Assembly: GCA_964572225.1 (NCBI GenBank)
Contig: CAZNFR010000086.1
Location: 1-14,670, forward strand
Source of the DNA: CAZNFR01 sp964572225
GTDB taxonomy: Bacteria; Bacteroidota; Bacteroidia; Bacteroidales; GCA-2748055
DNA length: 14,670 bases
Direction: 5' to 3'
Under the pieces are notes generated by a model that saw only the letters and a program-made list of their open reading frames with translations, did not search any database and was not told the DNA's origin. Numbering within the stretch: the stretch's first letter is position 1; the number at the start of each line of letters is the position of its first letter. The position numbers and the translations under genes were made by a program. This document shows positions 1 to 5,330 of this stretch, in pieces.

Positions 1-224
1 TACCCTTGTTGACTTAATAGATTGCGTTCGTTTTTATGAATTCGAATAATAATATATTACACATTATCAATGATTTAATTCAATTAAACTTATTTCGTAT
101 CCTAATTCGAATTCATGTCCAAACATTGAAAACAATCCTGAAAGCCAAGAAGGCATTGCATTCTCATAAATATGAAACAAAACTAAGAAGGAGTACCCGG
201 GAAAGATTGTAAAAATCGGACATC
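1..224. other. AT-rich non-coding stretch with a long inverted repeat
   Basis: No reading frame of convincing length or composition is visible on either strand. The stretch is strongly AT-rich. It contains a perfect 12-bp inverted repeat (ATGAATTCGAAT at 36-47 and its complement at 105-116) separated by 57 bases. It lies downstream of the AraC-family gene, which ends at 225. No T-rich stem-loop terminator for that gene was found. Confidence 0.5.
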
Positions 225-1055
225 CTATCCGGCAAGGGCCCTGCCCGGTGTTTGTCCGTAGAAGTTTTTAAACTCCCTTATAAAATGTGCCTGGTCATAA
301 TAACCCAGATCGTAATAGATCTTGTCTTTTTTTAGGCTCTGGGCGGAAGGTCTGGCGTTAAGAAGTTTTTGGAAGCGGATTACCTGACTAAAGGATTTTG
401 CGGTATCCCCGATATAAAGTTCAAAATATCGCCTCAGGTGCCGCGGACTCAAACCTGTGTCAATGTCTTTCTCTATGTTTATCATCCCCGGATTTCTAAG
501 AATGATATTCAATGCATGATGAACCCTGGGATCCAAAACCCTTGCGGAATCTTTCCATACTTTCATAAACCAGGAATCCAGCTTAGATTTGACAGATTGG
601 AAATCCTCCTTCGGTTGGATATTATCCCTGAGAAAATCCGAAGTTGCCTTCGATACGAACCCAAGATTCACAAAACGGTTGCTGATCTCACTCGCATCCA
701 CACCAAAAAGGATCGGAAACATCGCAGGTAAAAATCGTATGCCAATGTAACGAAAGGACCTTTCAAGCGAAAAATCCGTATGTTTTTTGCAAAAACCCAT
801 CACAAAACTCTCGGAGGGGTTGTCGGATTGAAAAAATATATCGATACAGCCGTCTGCCACCACCCGGTAACGAAAGGGTTCCTTAAGATCCACTGTCGTT
901 TTTAACTCCCAGTAATAGTAAATCAGGGAACGCAGACGCTGATCAGGAGCGGTTTCCTGATAGATAACCTGCTGCCCCGATTGCTTAACCGTCGGCTGAA
1001 CCGGGCGGAAATGGGTTCTTATGTCCGGAATGGTTTGCATTGTATCTATAACCAT
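225..1055 (-). CDS. AraC-family transcriptional regulator with DUF6597-like N-terminus
   Basis: This 276-residue protein is a probable cytoplasmic DNA-binding regulator. Residues about 40-115 (WEL, then RYRVVADGCIDIFF) match the N-terminal domain commonly paired with AraC domains in Bacteroidota (DUF6597-like). Residues about 185-275 form the two helix-turn-helix motifs. The first is around SPRHLRRYFELYIG. The second carries the family signature LGYYDQAHFIREFKNFYG followed by QTPGRAL. The length is normal for the family. The ATG at 1055 is used here; a second in-frame ATG at 1040 is possible because no Shine-Dalgarno sequence is evident for either. A G-rich repeat block begins about 22 bases upstream of the start, inside the probable leader or promoter. 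The effector and targets cannot be told from sequence. The gene stands alone and the next gene upstream is an unrelated toxin-like gene. Confidence 0.9.
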   Translation of the reverse strand: MVIDTMQTIPDIRTHFRPVQPTVKQSGQQVIYQETAPDQRLRSLIYYYWELKTTVDLKEPFRYRVVADGCIDIFFQSDNPSESFVMGFCKKHTDFSLERSFRYIGIRFLPAMFPILFGVDASEISNRFVNLGFVSKATSDFLRDNIQPKEDFQSVKSKLDSWFMKVWKDSARVLDPRVHHALNIILRNPGMINIEKDIDTGLSPRHLRRYFELYIGDTAKSFSQVIRFQKLLNARPSAQSLKKDKIYYDLGYYDQAHFIREFKNFYGQTPGRALAG

Positions 1056-1076
1056 AATTGGTTGGAAAGTGTTCGG

Positions 1077-1152
1077 AAGGGAAGAATGGGGATCTGGGGA
1101 TTTGGGGATTTGGGGATAGGAAGAATGGGGATATGGAGATTTGGGGATAGAA
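1077..1152 (+). repeat. G-rich GGGGATTT intergenic repeat, copy 1
   Basis: Tandem GGGGAT(C/T)T units read on the plus strand, with the spacer GGAAGAAT between groups of units. Four runs of four G separated by 4-base loops occur near the left end (from about 1087). This satisfies the canonical G-quadruplex pattern. The block lies just upstream of the AraC-family start codon. Confidence 0.85.
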
Positions 1153-1314
1153 TGACTTATGAAGTAAAAACCAATGTTGGGAACCTATTGCATTTATTTT
1201 ATTATTAATTGATTACCCAATAATGCGTGGTAAATCTATTGGTTTTTGACTTGCATTAATTTTCCTTCACCGCACTTTAAAAAACAAACAGAATTAAGGG
1301 AAATTCTTTATTAT
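1153..1314. other. Non-coding gap between the AraC-family gene and the ART gene
   Basis: This AT-rich gap lies between the G-rich repeat and the ART stop codon at 1315. A short plus-strand frame running through the repeat into this gap (about 981-1208) is low-complexity and is not considered a gene. No clear promoter matching TAnnTTTG was found here for the AraC-family gene. Confidence 0.4.
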
Positions 1315-1923
1315 TTATACCGGCGAAAACTCTGATGTTTTCTTACGTGGAATAAAAATTCCCTTTATGCAATTCGGATTTCGGATACAGATCTGAATAT
1401 GTGTTTTATCATAAAAGCCTGCCTCAGGGTATATTGGATTACCCTCAATAAAGAGTGCTCTTACAGAATCAAATTTTGTTTTGTCTGCTTTTTCTAACTC
1501 GGAATGAATAAGCTCAATTACGGCACAATCCAATTTGCGCAAAGTCCGGTCATTCCCATGTTCTTTAGGGTGGTTAATGTTTTTAGGTAAAGAATAACCT
1601 TCTGTTTCTGTAGTAGTTTTAAGTATCTGATAATACCTTTTTAATATTTCAATCCCAGATGAATCCAATAAATCAAGGCAATATCCTAAATTTATCACTG
1701 CCCCCACATATGAAGGTTCATTTAGAGTTCCTGCATTCTTCTTCATTTTTGCCCAGTCCAAGGCTCTTTTTTCATTATTTTCCCAGAAATACATACCATG
1801 CCCGAGCCAATCGTAATCCTGTTCACTTTTTTTAAAAAGAGAAGGATCATTCACTAACTTTTGCTGATCGTCCTGATCACAGCCATGAAAACCAAGAATT
1901 AAATTTGATCTTGACGAATACAA
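1315..1923 (-). CDS. ADP-ribosyltransferase-like toxin candidate
   Basis: This 202-residue protein has no signal peptide. It resembles a widespread family of uncharacterised bacterial proteins whose motifs suggest a PARP/diphtheria-toxin-like ADP-ribosyltransferase fold. The motifs are GFHGC (His13), LGHGMYFW (Tyr45) followed by an A-x-x-WA helix, and a C-terminal THIQICIRNPNCI strand (Gln177). They could form an H-Y-Q variant of the H-Y-E triad. The catalytic assignment is inference from motif order. The start is a TTG at 1923, because the first in-frame ATG lies inside the second motif and a stop codon lies just upstream. The gene begins 5 bases after the stop of a 58-residue gene, giving the small-gene-first order typical of toxin-antitoxin operons. 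It looks more AT-rich than the large surface-protein genes in this window, consistent with an accessory cassette. It could instead be a non-toxic ADP-ribose-binding protein. Confidence 0.65.
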   Translation of the reverse strand: MYSSRSNLILGFHGCDQDDQQKLVNDPSLFKKSEQDYDWLGHGMYFWENNEKRALDWAKMKKNAGTLNEPSYVGAVINLGYCLDLLDSSGIEILKRYYQILKTTTETEGYSLPKNINHPKEHGNDRTLRKLDCAVIELIHSELEKADKTKFDSVRALFIEGNPIYPEAGFYDKTHIQICIRNPNCIKGIFIPRKKTSEFSPV

Positions 1924-1928
1924 TGATA

Positions 1929-2105
1929 TCAGTGGTTATCGGTACGGGTAAAAACTTCTTTGTAGGGCTTACGAACGTTGCCCTTTTCAGTAAGAATGCC
2001 TGCTCTGACGAGCATATCCCTTGCGTTTTCTTTAGTATTGGGCTCATTTTCAAGCTTATCTGCAAGGTCGCTTAATATTTTTAATTGCTCTTCACTCATC
2101 GACAT
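1929..2105 (-). CDS. Small antitoxin-like protein upstream of the ART gene
   Basis: This 58-residue frame is shorter than usual ORF cut-offs. It begins MSMSEEQLKILSDLADKLEN and continues with an amphipathic helical segment, then the motif AGILTEKGN followed by KPYKEVF. That layout resembles small proteins encoded beside toxin genes, in which an 'AGIL-x-x-x-G-x-x-x-x-PY' tail follows a helical region; this is recalled family resemblance, not a search result. ATG at 2105 is chosen; a second ATG two codons later is also possible. Its stop lies 5 bases before the TTG start of the ART-like gene, so the two are very probably cotranscribed and translationally coupled. An exact match to the Bacteroidota -7 box (TACCTTTG) lies 19 bases upstream. 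I infer that it neutralises the ART-like protein. Confidence 0.65.
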   Translation of the reverse strand: MSMSEEQLKILSDLADKLENEPNTKENARDMLVRAGILTEKGNVRKPYKEVFTRTDNH

Positions 2106-2123
2106 GAGTTTTATGGTTTAATA

Positions 2124-2131
2124 CAAAGGTA
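2124..2131 (-). promoter_or_regulatory. -7 promoter box of the antitoxin/ART pair
   Basis: On the minus strand this reads TACCTTTG, an exact match to the Bacteroidota TAnnTTTG element, 19 bases upstream of the antitoxin ATG. No good TTG-type -33 element sits at the expected distance, because that region is occupied by the edge of the G-rich repeat. Confidence 0.45.
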
Positions 2132-2140
2132 ATTAAAAAA

Positions 2141-2200
2141 TGGGGATTCAGGGATGAAAGATTGGGGATAGGAAGAATGGGGATTTGGGGATTTGGGGAT
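2141..2200 (+). repeat. G-rich GGGGATTT intergenic repeat, copy 2
   Basis: Degenerate GGGGATT units on the left are followed by the spacer GGATAGGAAGAAT and three clean GGGGAT(TT) units. The block runs directly into the TAAAC repeat at 2201 through the junction GGGGATAAACCTCTAAAC. The same junction recurs at 4117-4134. The block sits over the expected -33 region of the antitoxin promoter. Confidence 0.85.
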
Positions 2201-2295
2201 AAACCTCTAAACCATTCTAAACTTCTAAACCCCTAAACTTCTAAACCCCTAAACTTCTAAACCCCTAAACTTCTAAACCCCTAAACCCTAAATCC
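2201..2295 (+). repeat. TAAAC-type tandem repeat, copy 1
   Basis: Tandem 8-base units alternate TTCTAAAC and CCCTAAAC, giving about four 16-base double units. It ends directly at the TAG stop codon of the 143-residue lipoprotein gene (2296-2298). Read on the minus strand it resembles (GTTTAGGG)n, superficially like a telomeric repeat. Confidence 0.85.
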
Positions 2296-2727
2296 CTACT
2301 CCATTTCCTCCATCAGCAAGATATTATTGTTTTTAATCAGGATGTCTTCGCTTTTTTTGAGTCCTTCGTCGGTGAGGATGGATTTTACTTTATTATCCTG
2401 AAAATACACGTAGCAGTAATAGCTGTCGCCGTACCAGTCGGTTCCTGCGGTTTGGGAGGTTTCATCGGTGGTATGTTTGGTAGGGCCTGATAATTTCATT
2501 CTGCGGTCTTTCACCCGGTAATTGTAGATCACAATGAAATCATTATCCCGCCGGATATAGACATCATAGGGTTCAATCTCCAGGATGATGTTCACTTCCT
2601 GAAGTTCCATTCCGGGTTGGATTTGCAGAATTTTATCCACATTGGTGTAGGGGGGAGCGATCCACTTTCCACAGGAGGAGGAAAGGATGAGGACAAGCAG
2701 GATTAAGAGGTTTAGGTATTTTTGCAT
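2296..2727 (-). CDS. Lipoprotein, BamE/SmpA-like fold candidate
   Basis: This 143-residue probable lipoprotein has a hydrophobic N-terminus ending ILSSSC at about residue 19, a somewhat atypical lipobox. The segment at 29-60 (VDKILQIQPGMELQEVNIIL followed by EIEPYD) matches the short helix-strand pattern of BamE/SmpA-like domains (L-x-x-GM-x-x-x-EV-x-x-x-L-G-x-P), followed by a strand-rich region. It is clearly a paralogue of the N-terminal half of the next gene upstream: both continue after the Cys with (G/S)KW(I/V)AxPYT. That gene ends 12 bases before this ATG, so the two form an operon. No function is recognised. The TAG stop merges into the TAAAC repeat. A collapsed copy of this gene is present at 3831-3975. 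Confidence 0.75.
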   Translation of the reverse strand: MQKYLNLLILLVLILSSSCGKWIAPPYTNVDKILQIQPGMELQEVNIILEIEPYDVYIRRDNDFIVIYNYRVKDRRMKLSGPTKHTTDETSQTAGTDWYGDSYYCYVYFQDNKVKSILTDEGLKKSEDILIKNNNILLMEEME

Positions 2728-2739
2728 GGTTTCCGATTT

Positions 2740-3609
2740 TTAAAAGTTTATTCCGACTCCGAAATTTCCAAATGCGTTATCCTCCATGTTATATCCGCCG
2801 CCGAGATCCAGGGAGAACATGCCGAAATGCAAAAGCACTCCTCCTTCCACCACCATGGCATCGGTATAAAGGTATTCATTGTCGTAAGTCCAGAAATCGT
2901 CGATAAATATATAGGGCCCGACTCCTCCTCCGGCGTACACATCGGCAAAAGAGGAAATTCTCAGAAAGAGTCCGCCGGTCACATAACTGATCTGGTACCA
3001 ATCAAAATCGAAATTCCCGGAGGCATAAACACCCACCTTACCCCCCACTGCAAACTTAAGTCCTGTGAGTCCGTAAGGATAAGAGGCTTTGGCGAGGAGG
3101 GTATACCGGAGGTTGGATTTCCGGTTTGCCGGTGTTTCAATCATTTGCATATAAACCACCTCTTCTTTATCCTTAAAATATGGGATTTTCTCCTGGGGGA
3201 TGATTCTCAGGTCATGGTTCTTTAACATCAGGTAATCGGAATGTTCCAATCCTCTTTCGGTGGTAAGGGACAGGTATCCGTCCTTATCAAAAAGCAGGTA
3301 GAACCGGGAGGGACTGGTAAAGATCGGGTTTCCTCCCAACTGGGATCTTTCCTCATGGACATAGGTCTTTTTGTTGTAGATCCCTTTTACTTCCCTTTCT
3401 ATGAGGCGGTATTGGTATTCGAGGATCAGGGCGGAATCGTTTCGGTACAGCAGGTTATAGGGAGGAATACCCAGAGTGGTATCCACCTCCGCCTGGCTCA
3501 TACCTTTCTCGAGGCTGAGCATACGGTCGATGCTGGTATAGGGAGCCGCGACCCATTTGGAACACGCCCCCAGAAACAAAGGAATCAGGAGCAGGAATAG
3601 TCTTTTCAT
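2740..3609 (-). CDS. Lipoprotein with a C-terminal outer-membrane-barrel-like region
   Basis: This 289-residue protein starts at the ATG at 3609; a TTG directly before it would only add one residue. The signal peptide ends in a good lipobox (FLGAC, Cys near residue 16). Residues about 25-60 (SIDRMLSLEKGMSQAEVDTT then LGIPPY) form a BamE/SmpA-like segment paralogous to the downstream 143-residue lipoprotein. From about residue 165 the chain has alternating polar and aromatic strands rich in Gly and Tyr and ends GNFGVGINF, with a terminal Phe. That resembles outer-membrane beta-barrel proteins of Bacteroidota. A lipidated protein carrying a small barrel-like domain is unusual, and the C-terminal part could instead be a soluble beta domain. 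It is followed 12 bases later by its paralogue. The function is unknown. Confidence 0.75.
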   Translation of the reverse strand: MKRLFLLLIPLFLGACSKWVAAPYTSIDRMLSLEKGMSQAEVDTTLGIPPYNLLYRNDSALILEYQYRLIEREVKGIYNKKTYVHEERSQLGGNPIFTSPSRFYLLFDKDGYLSLTTERGLEHSDYLMLKNHDLRIIPQEKIPYFKDKEEVVYMQMIETPANRKSNLRYTLLAKASYPYGLTGLKFAVGGKVGVYASGNFDFDWYQISYVTGGLFLRISSFADVYAGGGVGPYIFIDDFWTYDNEYLYTDAMVVEGGVLLHFGMFSLDLGGGYNMEDNAFGNFGVGINF

Positions 3610-3621
3610 CAATGCAGGTTT

Positions 3622-3709
3622 AGGTATTTCAAACAGTCAGGCGATCCCTCCAGGCCCAGCTATTTATCATCCTGGTCATTTTCGTTCTGTTCTTAGGTCT
3701 GAAATACCT
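3622..3709. repeat. 10-bp inverted repeat with 68-base spacer
   Basis: AGGTATTTCA at 3622-3631 is perfectly complementary to TGAAATACCT at 3700-3709. The left arm is 12 bases upstream of the lipoprotein start codon, so it may lie in that gene's leader. Function is unknown. Confidence 0.4.
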
Positions 3710-3749
3710 GAAAAAGCAAATCAAACTTGTCAACAAGAACGGTTTTTAA
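3624..3749 (+). pseudogene. Possible remnant of a small membrane protein
   Basis: A plus-strand frame open from 3624 to the TAA at 3747-3749 encodes a hydrophobic helix (LFIILVIFVLFLGLKYLKKQ) followed by a basic tail ending NKNGF. It reads like the end of a real single-pass membrane protein. No ATG, GTG or TTG start is available after the upstream TAG at 3621, so it is at best a decayed 3' fragment and could be chance. Confidence 0.2.
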
Positions 3750-3830
3750 TAAACATCAATATTGCTGATTAAAACTGAACCTTATATCAAAATAATCTTA
3801 ATTTAAAATAAACATAGTTTAACCGGAAAG
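3750..3830. other. AT-rich non-coding spacer
   Basis: No coding frame or recognisable motif was seen. It separates the possible membrane-protein remnant from the collapsed lipoprotein copy. Confidence 0.4.
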
Positions 3831-4060
3831 CTTTAAATCAGGATGTCTTCGCTTTTTATGAGTCCTTCGCAGGTGAGGATGGATTTTGGATATGGATATC
3901 GCAGGATTCAATCTCCGGTATGAGGTTTGCTTCCTGCAGTTGCATGTCGGGATGGATTTGCAGAATTTTATCCACCTTTTTCCAAAAATTTATTCCGACT
4001 CCGAAATTTCCAAAAATCTTATGTTTCTTGTTCCAAACAGCGCCGAGATCCAGGGAGAAT
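3831..4060 (-). pseudogene. Collapsed duplicate of the lipoprotein gene pair
   Basis: Three colinear segments match the two lipoprotein genes in the same orientation. Bases 3831-3887 resemble 2332-2386 (end of the 143-residue gene). Bases 3888-3975 resemble 2553-2640 (its N-terminal half, 88 bases in both copies). Bases 3976-4060 resemble 2732-2817 (the intergenic junction and the 3' end of the 289-residue gene). About 166 and 91 bases are missing between the segments, and many substitutions and small indels destroy the frame. At the right edge the similarity stops exactly where the G-rich repeat starts. This is a dead relic of a former second copy. Confidence 0.8.
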
Positions 4061-4121
4061 GGGGATTTGGGGATTTGGGGATGGGAAGAATGGGGATTTG
4101 GGGATTTGCGGATCTGGGGAT
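4057..4121 (+). repeat. G-rich GGGGATTT intergenic repeat, copy 3
   Basis: The block contains GGGGATTT, GGGGATTT, GGGGAT and GGG in a row, which satisfies the G-quadruplex pattern with loops of 4, 4 and 2 bases. The spacer GGGAAGAAT and a second, slightly degenerate group of units follow. It replaces the continuation of the decayed lipoprotein copy on its left and joins the TAAAC repeat on its right. Confidence 0.85.
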
Positions 4122-4157
4122 AAACCTCTAAACTCCTAAACTTCTAAACTTCTAAAC
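4121..4157 (+). repeat. TAAAC-type tandem repeat, copy 2
   Basis: About four units of (CTC/CTC/TTC/TTC)TAAAC follow the G-rich block through the same junction as at 2196-2208. The block is shorter than copy 1 and is followed, after AAATAT, by another G-rich block. Confidence 0.8.
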
Positions 4158-4163
4158 AAATAT

Positions 4164-4200
4164 GGGGATTTGGGGATTTGGGGATGGGAAGAATGGGGAT
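4164..4200 (+). repeat. G-rich GGGGATTT intergenic repeat, copy 4
   Basis: This is a clean 37-base copy: three GGGGAT(TT) units, then GGGAAGAAT and GGGGAT. It is nearly identical to the left part of the copy at 4057-4121, so the two G-rich blocks flank the TAAAC block as direct repeats. Confidence 0.85.
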
Positions 4201-4230
4201 CCGGACAATGAGCTAGTTATGAATTCTTTA

Positions 4231-4256
4231 AGATGCAACCTTGTGAGTTGCATTTT
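4231..4256 (+). terminator. Short hairpin followed by T-run upstream of the broken gene
   Basis: ATGCAAC at 4233-4239 pairs with GTTGCAT at 4247-4253 around a 7-base loop, extendable by two weaker pairs, and is followed by a short TTTT-containing stretch. It may be a weak terminator or a leader hairpin of the plus-strand gene at 4295. The T-run is short. Confidence 0.3.
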
Positions 4257-4294
4257 CGTAAGCAAGCTATGTAAAAATCCTGAAATCCGGGAAA

Positions 4295-5280
4295 ATGAAA
4301 AAGCACATTCTGATTCTGAATTTTCTGCTGTTTGCTGTTGGGGTATTCTCACAACCAGATTACCAGTCGGCAGGCATCAAGGCCGGGTCTGAGCCTGAAA
4401 TGATTCTGGTCAGAGGTCAATCCTTCACAGGTAGCTCAGCTTCGGATCTACCGAAACTTCCAAAACGCTACCATGGTACAGAACAGTTTCATCAATTTGA
4501 AAATAGGGCTTTTTTGCTGCTTGACTCTGAAAAATTTATGTACTGTTTCGATGGTCTTCTTCAGAACAAGAAGGAATGGGATATGGGATGGCCATCCTGG
4601 CCGGTAAATCGATGTTTTTATGCGAACGAGGAGTATATCATTAATCTGGCAAAGTACTGGACTGATGGGAGTAGTTCATTGGATCTTATTGTGTCGAAAA
4701 TAAACCGACAGGCTGAAGTACTCAAAGAGAAAACCTTCACTGTAGCTCATAATGTGCAACATTGCCAGGAACAGGAATATTATAGCTACACGTTTTTTGT
4801 GGTAATGGAAACGGGAAAATATCCTATGGGATTCTCAGATGGGGTTTATATTCTGGATGACCAACTGAATATCCTGGATGAAGTTCATTTCTCCGGTAAA
4901 ATGGTAAACGGACTGGATATTTATGTACGAATTCCGGATACTGGTGGAAGGGGAGCTTAACATTTGTGAAGGGACAGAAAAAAGTCTGTCGGTCGAGGTC
5001 CTGAATGATGATGAGCAATCATACCCTTCGGGTGACCAGCTCAGAGGGTTGCTATGCAGATACAACGCTTAACCTGAACGTAAAAAGACCTTTTGGGGAT
5101 GACATCCGCATGGTCAGGGCCGAGGAAGTAACCGGCAAAAAAGTAATGGAAGAGAACCTCGAAGGACCTGATCAGAGGATCAACCTGGAGGCCCATATCT
5201 CAAACGGCATCTATTTCGTGAAAATATACAATGCCACCGGAATCACATTAGCTATTAAAAAACTGGTTGTTTCATGGTAA
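4295..5280 (+). pseudogene. Frameshifted secreted protein with T9SS C-terminal domain remnant
   Basis: The first frame (4295-4960) encodes 221 residues with a signal peptide (MKKHILILNFLLFAVGVFSQ) and a domain I do not recognise. It stops at 4958. A second frame then carries on at about 4944-5022 with LNICEGTEKSLSVEVLND, a typical opening of the Ig-like repeats in Bacteroidota surface proteins. A third frame (from about 5014, with an ATG at 5005) reads HTLRVTSSEGCYADTTLNL, the natural end of that Ig-like domain. It continues with a segment like 'PFGDDI...V..TGK' and ends SNGIYFVKIYN...IKKLVVSW, which matches a T9SS type A sorting domain. The parts make sense only as one protein, so at least two frame changes and probably internal deletions have broken it. 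It is the only plus-strand gene of note in the window. Sequencing error could explain one frame change but is less likely to explain all. Confidence 0.75.
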
Positions 5281-5288
5281 ACATCCCG

Positions 5289-5309
5289 GCCCGGGCAGAG
5301 TACCCGGGC
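5289..5309. terminator. GC-rich stem-loop between convergent genes
   Basis: GCCCGGG at 5289-5295 pairs with CCCGGGC at 5303-5309 around a 7-base loop. It lies between the end of the plus-strand broken gene (5280) and the end of the minus-strand 500-residue gene (5331), where a bidirectional terminator would be expected. Neither side has a T-run, so intrinsic termination is doubtful. Confidence 0.35.
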
Positions 5310-5330
5310 TCTGGGACTACTCTGGATTTA

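Noticed and set aside
981..1208. 75-residue plus-strand frame encoding Gly/Trp/Phe-rich repeats
   Set aside because: The repeated peptide is only the translation of the GGGGATTT repeat and extends over the AraC-family start region.
1877..2065. 62-residue minus-strand frame overlapping the antitoxin and ART genes
   Set aside because: It is out of frame with both better-supported genes and its product is an unstructured mixed sequence; the 58-residue frame at 1929-2105 is the convincing one.
2201..2295. Telomere-like (CCCTAAA) repeat suggesting a linear replicon end or eukaryotic contamination
   Set aside because: The array is internal, short, mixed with TTCTAAAC units and flanked by typical Bacteroidota genes; similarity to telomeric repeats is superficial.
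3886..4139. Three overlapping plus-strand frames of 67-81 residues
   Set aside because: They run antisense through the decayed lipoprotein copy and into the repeat block; none has independent coding support.
5005..5280. Independent 91-residue protein starting at the ATG at 5005
   Set aside because: Its content is the end of an Ig-like domain plus a T9SS sorting tail without a signal peptide, so it is the 3' part of the broken upstream gene.
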